A stretch of 64,000 nucleotides of DNA from Hericium rajendrae (Eukaryota; Basidiomycota; Agaricomycetes; Russulales; Hericiaceae): assembly GCA_033439255.1 (NCBI GenBank), contig CM065882.1:496001-560000 (forward strand), read 5' to 3'. Below the pieces are notes generated by a model. It did no database searches and was not told the DNA's origin. It saw only the letters and a program-made list of their open reading frames with translations. The position numbers and the translations under genes were made by a program. Below are positions 1 through 11,296 of this stretch, piece after piece. Numbering within the stretch: position 1 is the stretch's first letter; each line of letters starts with the position of its first letter.

Positions 1-1330
1 TGCATATCCCTTGAAGGGCTTGTCTGCGACTTGTCCTTCCTCACCACTCTCATCTAGTACATACCTCTCCAGCCCCAAAGCCCTCTTATGTGCACCCTTT
101 GATCTTTGACATTCCACCCAGCCAACAAAGAACATCATTCCATCCCCCGACTCTTCTCCCATCGTTTGCCATCCCACCCAATCGACCGACCAACAAAGAC
201 CAACGATCTTCACCGCCGCATCCCCGCTCACCAACAACGAGCTCTCCTCCTTCCTCCCCACCCTCTCCCCCATCACCCCCTGCTCAGACACCTAGCCCAG
301 CCGCGCCTCCTCCCCGCCCTCCGACTCCTCCTCGCGCTCCTCACGCGCCTTCTGCCCGGCGTCCCCGCGCCGCCCTCTACGCATGCGCGTCAACAACGCG
401 ACCTCCACCCCCGCAACACCCACATCCCCGCGCGCTCGCCCACCACGCCTTCGCCGAAAACCAGAAGCAGCGCCGCGCCGCCCACCGTCTCTCCCCTCGC
501 CCGCCCGCCCGCGCACCTGACGCAAATCGCCCCGCACCTCTACCCCGCCCTCGCGCCCCCGCCGACGCTCCTCTGGTCCCCGCACACGCGCTGGGACGCC
601 TGGCGCGCGCGCGAAGCCACACACTTGCTCCGGCGGGCAGCGCGTGCGGGAGGGCGGTGCGTGCGGGAGGGCGGGGCGCTCGAGTTCGTGGAGCGCGCGA
701 TGGTGCGGAGCGCGTTCGACGAGGAGGAGGGCGAGGAGGACAGGGGTAAGAGAGAGAGGGAGCGGAATGTGGTGGTGTGCTGCTCGGCGGGACTAGTGGG
801 GTTTCTGGCGATGTGGGAGCGGCGGAGCGCGTATGCGGTTTCGGCGCGCGTGGATGCGGGTGCTGGATGCATGGAAGGGCTTGTTGTCGTGGCAGGATGT
901 GGAGTTTGTTGGGGCTGCTGCTGTGAGGGCGTGAGTGTTATTTAGTAGTGCTTACGCGGTGAACGTGGACAAGTTGCAAGGACGCGAATTGATTTGTAGC
1001 CGTACAACAATGGACTGGAATAGATATGTGGGTGGTGATAAGCAAGAGCGAAGATAGATGCGACGAAAAAATGGGTATCTAAATATCAATACACAGAGCG
1101 AAGTGATGTGGTCAAGAATGCGGCCAATAGCCCAAAAGCAAGAGAACGAAGCATGGATACAGCAGGTTAGATCTTATGGAACGGGGACGGGATGTTTTTG
1201 ACGGCGGTATAGGAGTTTGTTGATCTCGTCGGAGGATAGGTCGCGTTTGGCGAGGAGGTATGCCATTCGATGTTCCTGCGGCCAAGAGGGTCAAACCATC
1301 GGCCAAACGACGCGGCGGAAACATTGACCT
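1..1330. repeat. Inverted segmental duplication, copy A
   Basis: This segment matches the reverse complement of about 49790-51345. The match covers the phosphatase-like gene, its promoter side, and the last exon of the neighbouring unknown gene. It runs to the left edge of the window, so it may extend further. The right limit lies in the last intron of the gene at 1174-2027. Copy A holds the whole neighbour gene but a broken phosphatase-like gene. Copy B shows the opposite. Confidence 0.85.
206..940 (+). pseudogene. Decayed copy of phosphatase-like gene
   Basis: This is the counterpart of the 324-residue gene at 50163-51137. The start codon found in the other copy is missing here. A stop codon falls about 30 codons into the aligned frame, where the other copy has Trp. 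The middle section that holds the beginning of the phosphatase-like fold (THIIALAAGG in the other copy) is deleted or scrambled. Later parts stay recognisable: HLTQIAPHLY near the start of the domain, then EFVERAMVRSAFD, RNVVVCCSAG and WERRSAYAVSARVDA. Several open frames run through this GC-rich stretch, but none gives a complete domain. I regard it as a pseudogene of the host's own gene. Confidence 0.7.
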
Positions 1331-2027
1331 CTAGACAATGCGCCGCGAAGTGCGGGGCACATGACATCGACTGCAACAGGTCCCCGTCATTGGCGACCTC
1401 ATAGAAATAGACAGTGGGCGGAACAGGCGCCTTGCTCTTCGTAGCATAATATCGCAACTCCTATTGAGATCACTCACTGATCGCGCAGCATACGACGAGG
1501 AGGCACGCACCTCCGGCGAGAACAAGCTAAACTCGCGCTGACACGAAATCGAGATCATGACGTCCCGCATGCCGCCGACCGCCTCGCCCGGACTCGTGTG
1601 GAAGATCTGGATGGGCGGCAGCGCGCTCGGATGCTTGATGGGGAGCTTGGGCACGGGCCGCTCGACGAGCGGCGCGGGCGACCGCGCGGCCAGACTCGAC
1701 ACGGGCGTGCGGAGCGGTGGCGCATAGGGCGGCGCGGCGGACGGGTTGTCGATGTACGGCTGGAAGTGCACGGGCAGGCCGAGGGCGCGGCGGGCGATGT
1801 CGTTGGCGGGGAGGTCGGGGCTCGGCGGGGGCGGCTTGCCCGTCGTTCGGAACGCGTGCGCATAGTCCCTTGCGCGCTGTTCCTGTGCATGGCGTGAGAT
1901 GGGGCGCTGAACGGTGCGCACGACGCACCTCGAAGCTGGTCTCTTTCTGCGCGGCGGTCCAGGTCGCGGGGACGTTCATGAGGATCTGGCGCTCGCGCGG
2001 CTCGAGGCTCATGGAGGGCAGCGCCAT
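1174..2027 (-). CDS. Conserved-looking hypothetical protein, proline-rich
   Basis: I do not recognise the family. Four exons can be read. The first starts MALPSMSLEPRERQILMNVP at 2027. The second is proline-rich and contains PPIQIFHTSPGEAVGGMRDV. The third starts ELRYYATKSKAPVPPTVYFY. The last, after an intron of about 120 bases, reads EHRMAYLLAKRDLSSDEINK and ends shortly after. Each junction has GT and AG ends and keeps the frame. The helical C-terminal end is loosely like the short helical domain of peroxin 14, which is only a resemblance. The last exon is also present, 33 bases shorter, in the inverted duplicate at about 49790-49900, which supports that reading frame. The gene is tail to tail with the decayed phosphatase-like gene. 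Confidence 0.6.
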
Positions 2028-2192
2028 GGTCCAACTGTTAGGTAGTGTGCTCTTTTCGAATCGTTATGGGATGAAGTCTAAGGGTGGTCAGTAGCGAGAC
2101 GCGTTTCATGAACAATGATGGTCCGTTGTAGCCATCCTGCTCAAACCTCCTCATCCCAAATATTGAGACTCACTTTGAAAGTGTCTGACATC

Positions 2193-2277
2193 GGGCGCGT
2201 GGTGTAGTTGGTTATCACGCTCGCTTAGCATCTATCCTGATTGCGAGAGGTGTCCGGTTCAATTCCGGACGTGTCCA
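2193..2277 (+). tRNA. tRNA-Ala (anticodon AGC) with intron
   Basis: The acceptor stem is GGGCGCG with CGTGTCC, including a G3:U70 pair, the alanine identity element. The D arm, an anticodon stem CTCGC/GCGAG, a variable loop and a T arm TCCGG/CCGGA are all present. The loop reads T-T-AGC-A, so the anticodon AGC lies at 2227-2229. An 11-base intron (2231-2241) follows position 37. The discriminator base is A at 2277. Confidence 0.93.
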
Positions 2278-2515
2278 TGGGGATGTTGATACTCTTTCCT
2301 CCTATTTTACTTGCATCTTAGCTATGTACAGTATGTGCACATCTCTGCATGTTCTAATGCCAGCTTGGTATGTACAGATGTCAAGTAATAGAACCAAAGG
2401 CAGAGGAAGTTTTCTTTGTCTTCTAATGACACTCAAGGACCATCCGACATGCCCTCGAAGAATCCTAGAGAATCACGATTATCACTTTATATTACACGGC
2501 GCATATTACTTAGAT

Positions 2516-4637
2516 TCAAAGCGACTTCAACAAATCTTCTGCCGCTGCATCGCGAGGCTTTATTGAGCTTTGGAAGGGACCTATGTAGCTGGTAGAATAC
2601 TGAACATGAATGTCAAAACCCAAACATGAAACGACAGCGTACCTTATTCCACCGTCGGACGCTGTGACCTCAATCGGAATCTCATTCCCATATGTGTCTT
2701 TCGCTTTTGAGATTGTATAGACCGCAAGTATTGACGCAACCGTGATCCACACGGTCGCCTCGGCAAGGTGTTGGCCCGGACAGTTACTACGTCAATAAGT
2801 CAGAATGGATGCTAAGAAGCTATCGTGGACTGACCGACGACCGAACCCGAACAGTATCCTCGATGGGTCATTATTCAGCCTCCCCTCACTTGTAAGAAAT
2901 CGCTCGGGTCTAAACATGTCCGGCTCCGCATAGACACTAGAGTCGTTCGACATTGCCCTGGAAGATGTCAGCTACACGTGAATCGCATAGAAGAAGGGAC
3001 TACCATAGATTGGGCATGATGTGTGCGCCTAGTCCACAAATGAGTACCAGAATGCTTTAGTCGTCGTCGCTTTACTCACCTTTTGGGATGGTCATTCCCA
3101 TGTAGACGTCATCTTTCTCTACCACCCGCACAGCTGAAAGTGGCAATGCCTGATGCGTGCGCATAACCTCCCTGACAACGGCCCCTACATATGGCAGAGA
3201 CGAACGATCGTCAAAGGTCGGGAGACGGCTACGGCCAATGACGCTGTCGATCTCTGCCTGGGCATTAATCTGAACAGAAGAGTTCAGAGCCAGAGCTCGC
3301 ACGGCATTCGTGAGACTAGTGACAGTCTGTCCAATGAAAGCTCAGTTTAGAAAGAATAGAAAATCGGCGAATGTAATCGTTTACCGTATCAGCACCGGCT
3401 GATGCGACACAAAAAAAATCAACATTGTACCCCGGATTGAGTCGCATGTACCTACCGATATACAGAACGCCACATACATCTTTTGCAACGTGCTGGGCAT
3501 CATCTCCGGGGCGAGAAGCCCTATGCTCTACGATCCAGGAAGACGCAAGTGAGGGACGAGCTGTTCCGTCTGCCTTCATGGCGACGAGGGGACAGAACAA
3601 GTTAGATATGAAGAAAACTTATATGTAAATCCATTACCACTTGCCGCTCCACCGTCTCCCAGGGCACGTTAAGCATGTCTGATATTGTCTTGTGGCATTT
3701 CTCTGCCCTCGTCTTGAAGCCCATACCGGGCAACCAAGACGGGAGATGGCGGACTGCAGGGAGTTTTAACGCTAGAAACCCAACACGAGAGAATGTCACG
3801 CACGAAATGGAAATGTATTGACCAGAACCGCCGCCCCGGGGAGGGTAACTTCTGCGAGCGAAAGCGTAGCTTTCTCGGCCAATTCAACAAACGGATCATT
3901 CTTAGGAGCGAGGTCGTGCCCATAAGCCATATCCATTGTCAGTGATGCAGTCGAGCTAGATGACCTGTTCAGCAACCATAAAAATTTGCGAGCTCGAATC
4001 ATCCACTTACACTCGTATGTGGGTGAGAAACTCATTGGGATCCTTGTATAGCCTTCTGATCAGTTCGTCACGTTTCTGCATTTGCAGAGGAAAGTATGCA
4101 GAAGCTCTTCCCGTGGAAAGCCGAAGGTGTAACATACGGCGACGAGCACGCCACGCATTGCCATATGGCAGAAGACCAAGGTTGAAATACCAGCCCGTCC
4201 TAAAGATGCGCTACTCAATAGTGAACTAAGAAGGAAGCGGCGCAACTTACATGTCAATGATGGTCCTATACGGCCTGTCGGAGTACATCACCGAGCGAGA
4301 TTCGAAGAGCTCCTTCGCGGCGCGCAGGGAGTTCACCACGACGTATACCTGGCCAAAGATCGTGAATGAGACAAGCTCGCCTACCCAAAAGATATGTGAG
4401 TGCTCGAACGGAAACACTGCATTAGGACATACTATTATATTTCCGGGACCACTCTGCATATGTCACCCACGGTGTCCGAGTTGGGACGGACAGTAGATTG
4501 CCAATGATGGGGATCGCAGTAGGTCCTGGCGGTAAAGGAAAGCTATAGCGGTGCTTGTTGTTCCGGTACAGCGACACCACGGCACTCAAGATCAATGTCC
4601 AGAGAGACAATGTCAATACGTCCGGTGGATCGAACAT
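2516..4637 (-). CDS. Cytochrome P450 monooxygenase
   Basis: This is a microsomal-type fungal P450 of roughly 500 residues in ten or so exons. Exon 1 (4637-4433) encodes the N-terminal membrane helix (LTLSLWTLILSAVVSLY) and the proline hinge PLPPGPTAIPIIGN. Then come ELVSFTIFGQVYVVVNS (from 4380), the helix C region LGLLPYGNAWRARRRMLHL, the helix I motif AGADTV near 3370, the helix K ExxR motif as EVMR near 3170, and the PERF-type motif FRPERFL near 2910. The heme-binding signature FGFGRRNCPGQHLA is made across an intron near 2770-2840 and has the ligand Cys. The gene ends SIKPRDAAAEDLLKSL. All hallmark residues are present, so it is probably functional. The substrate is unknown. It resembles the basidiomycete P450s often labelled O-methylsterigmatocystin oxidoreductase-like. 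Confidence 0.92.
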
Positions 4638-5842
4638 GGTGAGAGTGAAGAACGGCCGCTCTTTCGAGCATGCGAGGGATATAAGTACATACTGTGGAGA
4701 TCGCATGTCATAGCTTAAGTGACACAAGACGTTATCAGCGCGATACGATCCCGCGCGAGTCCAGCCCATGCTCGCCTCCTGGACGATCGTGGACAATGAA
4801 GTCTGAAAATGCTCTTCTTGTTGGACCATAGATGTGTTCCCGTAGACTAGAATGTGTTCCCGTAGACTAGAAAGGCATATTCGGTAAATGGATACCAATA
4901 TGCTAAGCTCCATCTCCGAAGAAGACCCAGATGAACGCGATGTCTGCGCCCCATCGAGCACCACTGGCATGCGCAAGCGAGCAGCGCGAGTTGGATGGGA
5001 CAGACGGCTACAGGCAGAACTCCCTTGCGCTATTGCTTCCGTGATGGGTGACGACTGACGCACGGCACTTGCACTTATCTCATCGCCCGTCCGTTCTTTC
5101 TTGAAGTCTTCGTGTGAAGGACAGAAAGGGCGAGACGCAGGCACGCTCATCAAATACCCTCGATGGCAGTCTTGCGACTCGTAGTCTTGTACTGTAGGCC
5201 CCAGCGCCGTCTAGTACAGCGAGCGGAGATCCGCCATATGTGCAACGTGCAAGCTGCGAGGAAACCTGACGCCATGTTTAGCGCCGTGAGCATCGTCACC
5301 AGAGCTGGAGACGGTGCGCTTACCTCGAGCATCTGCAGCAAGAAATCCAGTCGACACTGCAAGGGCCGACATCATACAGGCAAGGCATAACGAAGATGGG
5401 ACGTAGCAAGGCAATGTGTGCTTCGGTCGAGCTGAAGCTCGTCGTATATTGCCGCCTCTCTGCTGGCATCGTTACGGCTGAGAACATGGACTATGTATGC
5501 AAACCCGGGTGACATTCAAGTACTGAGCTATCTGCCATACAATCCCTGGAAACAAACCTATCAATATCAGCAGACAAGTGAATCACGCAGGATACAGACT
5601 GGCCTCCTCGAGTGGTCCCTTGAGAACGATACTTCTCATTAGTTCTCCGGAATGGTTTCGACCGACGAGTCCTTGATCGAAGAGATTCACTTATCGCCTC
5701 TCGCTCAAGGTCTGCCTAAGGGGGAGATTACACGAGTCTGGATGGAGGCGTACGAGTCTCAGTCTATCGCCCGACGTTGAAGAGGTCGAATAACAGGGAG
5801 TATTAACATGATATAATACTAAACAAATGGCATCCGCATATA
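4638..5842. other. Intergenic, no gene recognised
   Basis: This is the upstream side of the P450 gene, up to the second tRNA. I find only short overlapping open frames with no family features. It holds a 20-base tandem duplication at 4832-4871, noted separately. The P450 promoter should lie in the first few hundred bases. Confidence 0.5.
4832..4871. repeat. 20-base tandem duplication
   Basis: The unit ATGTGTTCCCGTAGACTAGA occurs twice in a row without change, upstream of the P450 gene. It looks like a recent slippage duplication. Confidence 0.9.
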
Positions 5843-5945
5843 GGGCACGTGGTGTAGTTGGTTATCACGCTCGCTTCGCATATTGTAATTGAATGTCGAT
5901 AGGAATGTGTGCGAGAGGTGTCCGGTTCAATTTTGGACGTGTCCA
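5843..5945 (+). tRNA. tRNA-Ala (anticodon CGC) with intron
   Basis: The acceptor stem is GGGCACG with CGTGTCC and has the G3:U70 alanine identity pair. The anticodon stem is CTCGC/GCGAG, and the loop T-T-CGC-A puts the anticodon CGC at 5877-5879. A 29-base intron (5881-5909) follows position 37. The T stem TCCGG/TTGGA has two G-U pairs. The exons are almost identical to the tRNA-Ala at 2193-2277, but the introns differ fully in length and sequence. Confidence 0.92.
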
Positions 5946-5967
5946 TAAGGATCTGAGCCTGTATCTG

Positions 5968-5972
5968 TTTTT
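5968..5972 (+). terminator. RNA polymerase III terminator of tRNA-Ala(CGC)
   Basis: A run of five T lies 23 bases after the tRNA end, followed at once by further T-rich sequence. This is the usual pol III stop signal. Confidence 0.7.
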
Positions 5973-6017
5973 ATTTTTTATTTTTTATTACTCGAGTAGG
6001 TTTCATTACTTCCTCCC

Positions 6018-6260
6018 TCATAGCATAGTGTTCTTTACCAGGTAGAGGTCTGGATCGTAAACTTCTTTATAGTCATTGTAAAGGACATGATCACGCATAT
6101 GCGACGGTTGACTGGGCGACGTAGACAAGTAGCCAGCGATACTGAACAATTGCCCGATGTACCGTCTGAGACCATCAATTTCTGGTATACATGGCATATC
6201 CATGCTCCTCGGCCCAAAGAAAGCAACAACAACCAAAGTCCACCTGTAAATTAGCAGCAC
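6018..6260 (-). CDS. Small open frame of unknown status
   Basis: An 80-codon frame contains MDMPCIPEIDGLRRYIGQLF and later HMRDHVLYNDYKEVYDPDLY. The composition looks protein-like rather than random, with few low-complexity parts. It lies directly downstream of the SDR-like gene on the same strand. It could be a further 3' exon of that gene, through an intron with ends near 6261 and 6310, or a small gene of its own. I recognise no family. Confidence 0.3.
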   Translation of the reverse strand: MLLIYRWTLVVVAFFGPRSMDMPCIPEIDGLRRYIGQLFSIAGYLSTSPSQPSHMRDHVLYNDYKEVYDPDLYLVKNTML

Positions 6261-6293
6261 CCGCGTCTACAATCACTCTAACTTATACAATCG

Positions 6294-7780
6294 CTACGCA
6301 CCACCCGCAGGGGTATCGCCCTCCACATCCACCGTCGGCGGCGTATGCCGCCCGCTCTCCCGCTCCGCCTTCTCCTTCTCCTCGCGCGCCTTCTCCGCCC
6401 CCTCCCATGCCTTCAGCTCGCGCTCATACTCCTCCCACACGAGCGTGCCCAGCACCTCACCCCCCAGCTCGCCGTCGTCCACCCGCTTCTCGCGTGCCGC
6501 CTTCTCCGCGCCCGCGCCGTCGTTCTCCGGCGGCGCGGGCGCAGGCGGCACACGCAGGCGCACGACCGCGCACTCGGCGTACAGCGCGCCGGGCTTGAGC
6601 ACCTCCGCGTCGCGCCGGATGTCCTCGTCGTCGCGCAGCTCCCGCTGCGCCTGTACGTCACCCTCCGCGGCCGCGTCGGGCACCGGCGTCGCCGCGAGCA
6701 GCTTGAACGGCGTGGGCAGGAAGAGCGCATGCAGCACGGCCTGCATCGCCGCGAAGGGGCTCTTGGTCAACAGGCGCAAGAGCGGGCTCAGCAGGAAGTA
6801 CAGCACGAGCCCGCGCCACGACGCGCGCGTCGCGTCTGCGCCGATAAGGGGCGCGACGACGTCCGCGCGGCTGAAGCCGGGGGAGACGGACGCGGTGACG
6901 ATGTTGGAGGCCTGTGCGCGGGCGCTGACGACGGGGATGGTCGTTGCGTTGGCGTCTGTGCGCGGGGCGGGTGCGCCGCTTGGGAGCGCGTCGAGCACGC
7001 GCTGTAGGTGGCGCATCAGGATCGCGGTGCGCAGCGCGCGGCGGCCTTCGGTCAGAAAGAGCGGAGCGGGCGCGGGCGAGTCGATTGGGGTGGGCGAGAC
7101 GGAGAAGCCGGGGGCGGCCGCGGCGTAGAAGGGGTTGATGAGGGCGATGAGGCGGATGTCGCGTTCGGTGGGCGCGACGAGCAGCATTGGGAGCAAGGAG
7201 GTCGCGAGGAGGAACGTGGCGCATGATGCGGCACGGCGCGTCTCGTCCAAAGCTGCATTCTTCGCGCCCCATAGGCGGCCGATCGGCGCGTACTCGTGCG
7301 CGAAGATGATGGCATCGAGGCGGTTCTCATCGCCCTTAAGGAAGCCCGCGCAGAATGCGCGGATGGACGTGGGGGAGGCGAGGTCGCAGTGCTCGGCGTA
7401 GATGTTCTCGTTGTTCGTTGTGCTGCGCAGGAGCGGGATGAGCACCGCGGGCGAGCCGGTGTCGATGGGCTCGCTGGAGAGGGCTATGAGATGTGCGCCT
7501 CGGCGAGCAAGAGCGTCGAGCAGTGTGAGGCCAATCGGCGTGAATGCTCCCTGCACATGTGCAAAGACAAAGGTGAGCATGCCGTGAGGCGCGAACCGAT
7601 GGATGGCGGACGTACTGTGACGATAATGGTCCGGCCATGCAGATCCCGCTCGCGGTTCGTCTTGCGGCCCTGCGCATAGGTATATATGGTGACGAGGGTA
7701 ACAATAGCGAGGACAGCATGGGTATAGTATTTGGAGGGTAGGATGGAGGGGCCGACGTTATAGAGGATCTTCAGGACCAT
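6294..7780 (-). CDS. Membrane-anchored SDR-like (Rossmann) protein
   Basis: Two exons, 7780-7616 and 7550-6294, encode 473 residues. The N-terminus has a hydrophobic segment (ILPSKYYTHAVLAIVTLVTI, about residues 13-32) followed by a basic stretch, so the protein is probably anchored in a membrane. The intron interrupts the nucleotide-binding loop. After splicing it reads RTIIVTGAFTPIGLTLLDAL, which keeps the TGxxxxxG pattern of short-chain dehydrogenases. HCDLASPTSIRAF and LDAIIFAHEYAPIG follow the SDR order. I cannot place the catalytic YxxxK with certainty. The C-terminal 90 residues are charged and disordered. It could be an SDR-derived protein without enzyme activity, such as the fungal DUF1776-type group. 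The substrate is unknown. Confidence 0.7.
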
Positions 7781-8560
7781 GATCCCGTGCGATTCCCGTC
7801 TCAGTTGTTACAGATAACTTGCAAGCCAGATTCTCTGTATTCTGGCTCTAACGCAAGACCAGTCTATGCGATGTGAACGGCGGGGTCGAAGGTGAGAGGT
7901 TCAAGTTGCGGAAGCGTCCTACTCGCTTAGTGTCCGCGTGTCCTCCGATCTGCCTCGAGGCCTACGCTGCGTGTCGTACTCCAACCAGCGTCAGTGGCTC
8001 TAATTCGAAGGATTCTGGACCTGCGGCCGGCGTCGACAAGCGTAACTCGTCGGTGAGCGTCGAACGTCGGGATGAAAAGTTGCAAAACCTCGGGGCCTCG
8101 CTGTGAATTGAAAGCAAGCAAGCGCCCGAGCCGTGCGAAGATGGCATCTTAGATCTGCGACGATGTCGAGTTGTTATTTTCTTGACTTTTATCATGGTGA
8201 CATCGAGCCTTTCGAAGACTCGAAGTCGGCTTGTTATGAAGGTATCGCGTTCATGAACTCATGCTTTCATTTCAGCTCTACGAGTCCTCAAGAAATGAAA
8301 GCTAGCCGAGAAGCCGAACCAGAGGCCGAGGTGCTTCGACGACGTCACCATCCTCCCACTCCGGAGCCCCGCAGAAGTCAATTACCCCTCTCACCACGAC
8401 CGTAGTCTCCAGTGAGAACAGATGCGGTCCCGGGCGCAAGATGACCCACTCCCAATAATATCAGCGACTCGTAGACCGGGCTTTACGCATCTCTCGAGTA
8501 TATAACGCCCACTTCAGCTCGTCGGAACAGCCATAGCTAGCTTGCTACGACGCCTCCGAA

Positions 8561-9277
8561 ATGCCGTCGATCTCTCTGACTTCCAATGAAACGGCCAAGC
8601 GTATCGGCGTGTCGAAGGAGATCGAGAATTTTCCTTCGAAGCTGACTCCCGAGGAAGAGCAGAACGTCAAGATCGTCCTGGAATACATGGAGGTGCGTTT
8701 CAATGCCTCCACTCCGCAAGTACGATCCTGACTCCACCCAGATCGCGTACTCCCCAGAGGACAACAAAGGCGCCTCCTCCGTGAAGCACCTCTGCGCGCC
8801 GGGCAATACCTTCCTCGCGCCGAGTACATTCCCGAACGCCAAGACGGCGGAGGAGTACGCCGAGGCGCACGCGGAGGTCATGGCCTCGCTCAAGGACCTG
8901 CACATCATCAAATTCAACGTCGTCGTCGCGAAGGGTGGGTCACCCCCTTCCCTCCCCAGCTAGGTGTCAATATTGATATGTTCATTTGTGTGCAGAGAAC
9001 TTCGTCTCGCTCCGCTACACGGCGACGGGCTCGCACATTGGCGCGCCGCATGGTGGCATCCCGCCCACGAAGCGCAAGGCACAGTGGACCGCCGCGGGTA
9101 CCTTCGTCATCGACGAGCAGACGGGGCTCATCCAGCACTGGTGGAAGGACTGGGACAAGATGCAGAGTACGTGTATTTCAAAGCACAGTGGCAGGTTTGG
9201 TTGTGCTGATGCACGTCGCAGTGTGGAAGCAACTTGGCTGGGTGAAGCCGGACAACGACAAGGTGGAGTTCGCGTGA
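8561..9277 (+). CDS. SnoaL-like (NTF2-fold) protein
   Basis: Four exons (8561-8692, 8742-8934, 8996-9166, 9222-9277) give 183 residues in frame. The start MPSISLTSNETAKRIGVSKE is the first in-frame ATG, and it follows a TATA-like element (TATATAAC near 8500). The core has the cone-fold pattern of the SnoaL-like polyketide cyclase family: a helical first part (EEYAEAHAEVMASLKDLHII), the strand region FVSLRYTATGSH, and the closing strands GTFVIDEQTGLIQHWWKDWD. Family members range from true cyclases to binding proteins without known substrate, and nothing here tells which. There is no signal peptide. The small size and simple gene suggest a soluble cytosolic protein. Confidence 0.75.
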
Positions 9278-9741
9278 ATGGGCGCAGCTGGCTTGGGAAT
9301 TCATTGACTGTAGAATGTACGATATGGAGCCATTCGCTCTCACAGGTGTCTTTCTATGAGTCGTCTTTGTAAAATATCTATGCCTGAATGGAAGAGTCAG
9401 GCAGCAGTGCTCACGGATTGTGACACGAAGAGATCCTCAGCTGGAACTATAAGAGAAAATCTTTTGTTTGGTTAATCGCAGTCGCTTGTCGTGTTGTCCA
9501 CTACGTTTGACGACGTCGGTGACATCGACTTGTTGTCGAGGAGACGGTCCGGAGCTGGCGGTCCGGCAGACCCGCCCGCGAGAGTGAATGATGTCATCAG
9601 GCACGCATCAGTGTCCGCTGGCCTGTGTCCAAAATTAGAACACGCCCACAACCACCGTCGCGTAGCGTCTATCCTCCCCATGGCCCAAACATTTATTCGT
9701 TCCCCGTCCCCCATCTCCCCTCGATACGAACCACAACCAAC

Positions 9742-11296
9742 ATGGCCTCTATACCCAGCTCTCCCGTCACTGACAAGCCAACAGAGACGAATCACCCGTC
9801 GCTTGACCCGCTGATGTCGCAGGACCCAGAGACGAGCGCACAGGCGCTGCACACGCTCGTTGAGCATACAGAGAAGCATGCAGACGTGACGAAAGGCATT
9901 CACGCGCAGATGCACAAGCTTCTCGACAACCGGCTCGTTCAAAGACTCATTCCTGGCCTCGAGAAGATCGCGGACGAGTATCATGTAGGCAACTTCGTCA
10001 TCGACCGCACGACGGGCAAGCGGTTCTTTGAGAGCATGCCGATCTATCCAAGGTAGGTGATAGCTTTCGGTGTGTTTTTTTAAGCATCCATTTAGGGCAT
10101 GCACGAAGGCTGGGCATGCATCTTATGTTCTACGGCGGGACACAAGTCAAGCTTCTACATAATCAGACCGTCGAGAACATCATGAAGGATCTCTCCATCA
10201 AGGTGCGAGATCTACACTGCGATGTCTTTTCTCCCAAGCTTATGATTTCGGTTTTGCAGCAAGGAAAGGTGTACGATAGCCCCGACTCAGTCAAGAGCAT
10301 CCCCTCGTTCATCGAGACGTACAGCATCGAGCTCGATGAGCTCTTGGAGCCCGACGTCACCAAGTACAAATCATTCAATGAATTCTTCTATCGGTAAATT
10401 CCTTCAGAATGCGTTTTTGCAGTCACTTATCCCGATACAGGAAGGTCAAGCCTGATGCTCGGCCCGTGCAGAACGCGGACGATCCGAACGGGATTTGTAG
10501 CGTGGCGGACTGTCGCCTGACCGTATACCAAACCATCGATCTCGCCACAAAATTCTGGTTAGTCGCGGGGGGTGCACGAACGCGTCATCTGGGTCACGTA
10601 CTCACCACACCATGTCTATCCAGGATCAAAGGCCAGGAGTTTAACGTGCCCGCCTTGCTCAACGTCAGCCCCTTCTCCGAAGTGGTGCAACAATTCCAAG
10701 GCGCCAGCCTCGCCTCTTTCCGGTACGCCTATCTCTTCTCTCACCCACCTAATGAACCTGACTCTCCGCAGTCTTGCGCCAGCAGACTACCACCGCTTCC
10801 ACTCTCCCATCGACGGCACGCTCGGCTCCATCACGCATATCCCGGGGCAGTACTACACCGTGAACCCTCAAGCCGTGAACGAGCCCGGTTTCGACGTCTT
10901 CGGCGCCAATAAGCGATCCGTGCTGTACATGCGCACGCCCACCGGGCTGCCCGTCGCGTTCGTGGCGATCGGCGCGCTGCTCGTCGGGAGCATTGGGTGG
11001 ACGAAGGAGGAGGGCGCGGAGGTGAGGCGCGGGGACGAGCTTGGGTATTTTGCGTATGGGGGGAGCACGGTGGTGGTGCTGTTTCCGAGGGACACCATTC
11101 AGTGGGTTTTTGGTTGCTTTGTTGGGTGGGCGGGGACTGATGGGGTGTAGGTTCGATGAGGATTTGATTAAGAATTCGGAGGTTCCGATCGAGACATATG
11201 TGAAGGTCAGGATATGTGGTGTTCCTCGGTGGCTCGCGCTGATGCGGGGATTTGCAGGTCGGGTGGTCGGTCGGAAAGTTCGTGCCTCGGGCGTGA
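9742..11296 (+). CDS. psd: Phosphatidylserine decarboxylase
   Basis: Seven exons (9742-10052, 10109-10393, 10441-10557, 10624-10722, 10772-11101, 11151-11205, 11258-11296) give 411 residues. The enzyme converts phosphatidylserine to phosphatidylethanolamine and carries a pyruvoyl group made by self-cleavage. The cleavage motif GGST stands in FAYGGSTVVVLFPRD near the C-terminus. It is preceded by LAPADYHRFHSPIDG and GALLVGSIGWTKEEGAEVRR, both typical of the family. No N-terminal membrane helix or C2 domain is evident, so this looks like the soluble or peripheral fungal type rather than the mitochondrial PSD1. An in-frame ATG at about 9625 would give a longer start. I chose 9742 because the extension is not family-like. 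Confidence 0.92.

Noticed and set aside
1331-1460. Reading the unknown gene straight through the last intron (frame with VNVSAASFGRWFD)
   Set aside because: The spliced reading ending in EHRMAYLLAKRDLS gives a normal junction and a conserved short last exon in both duplicate copies.
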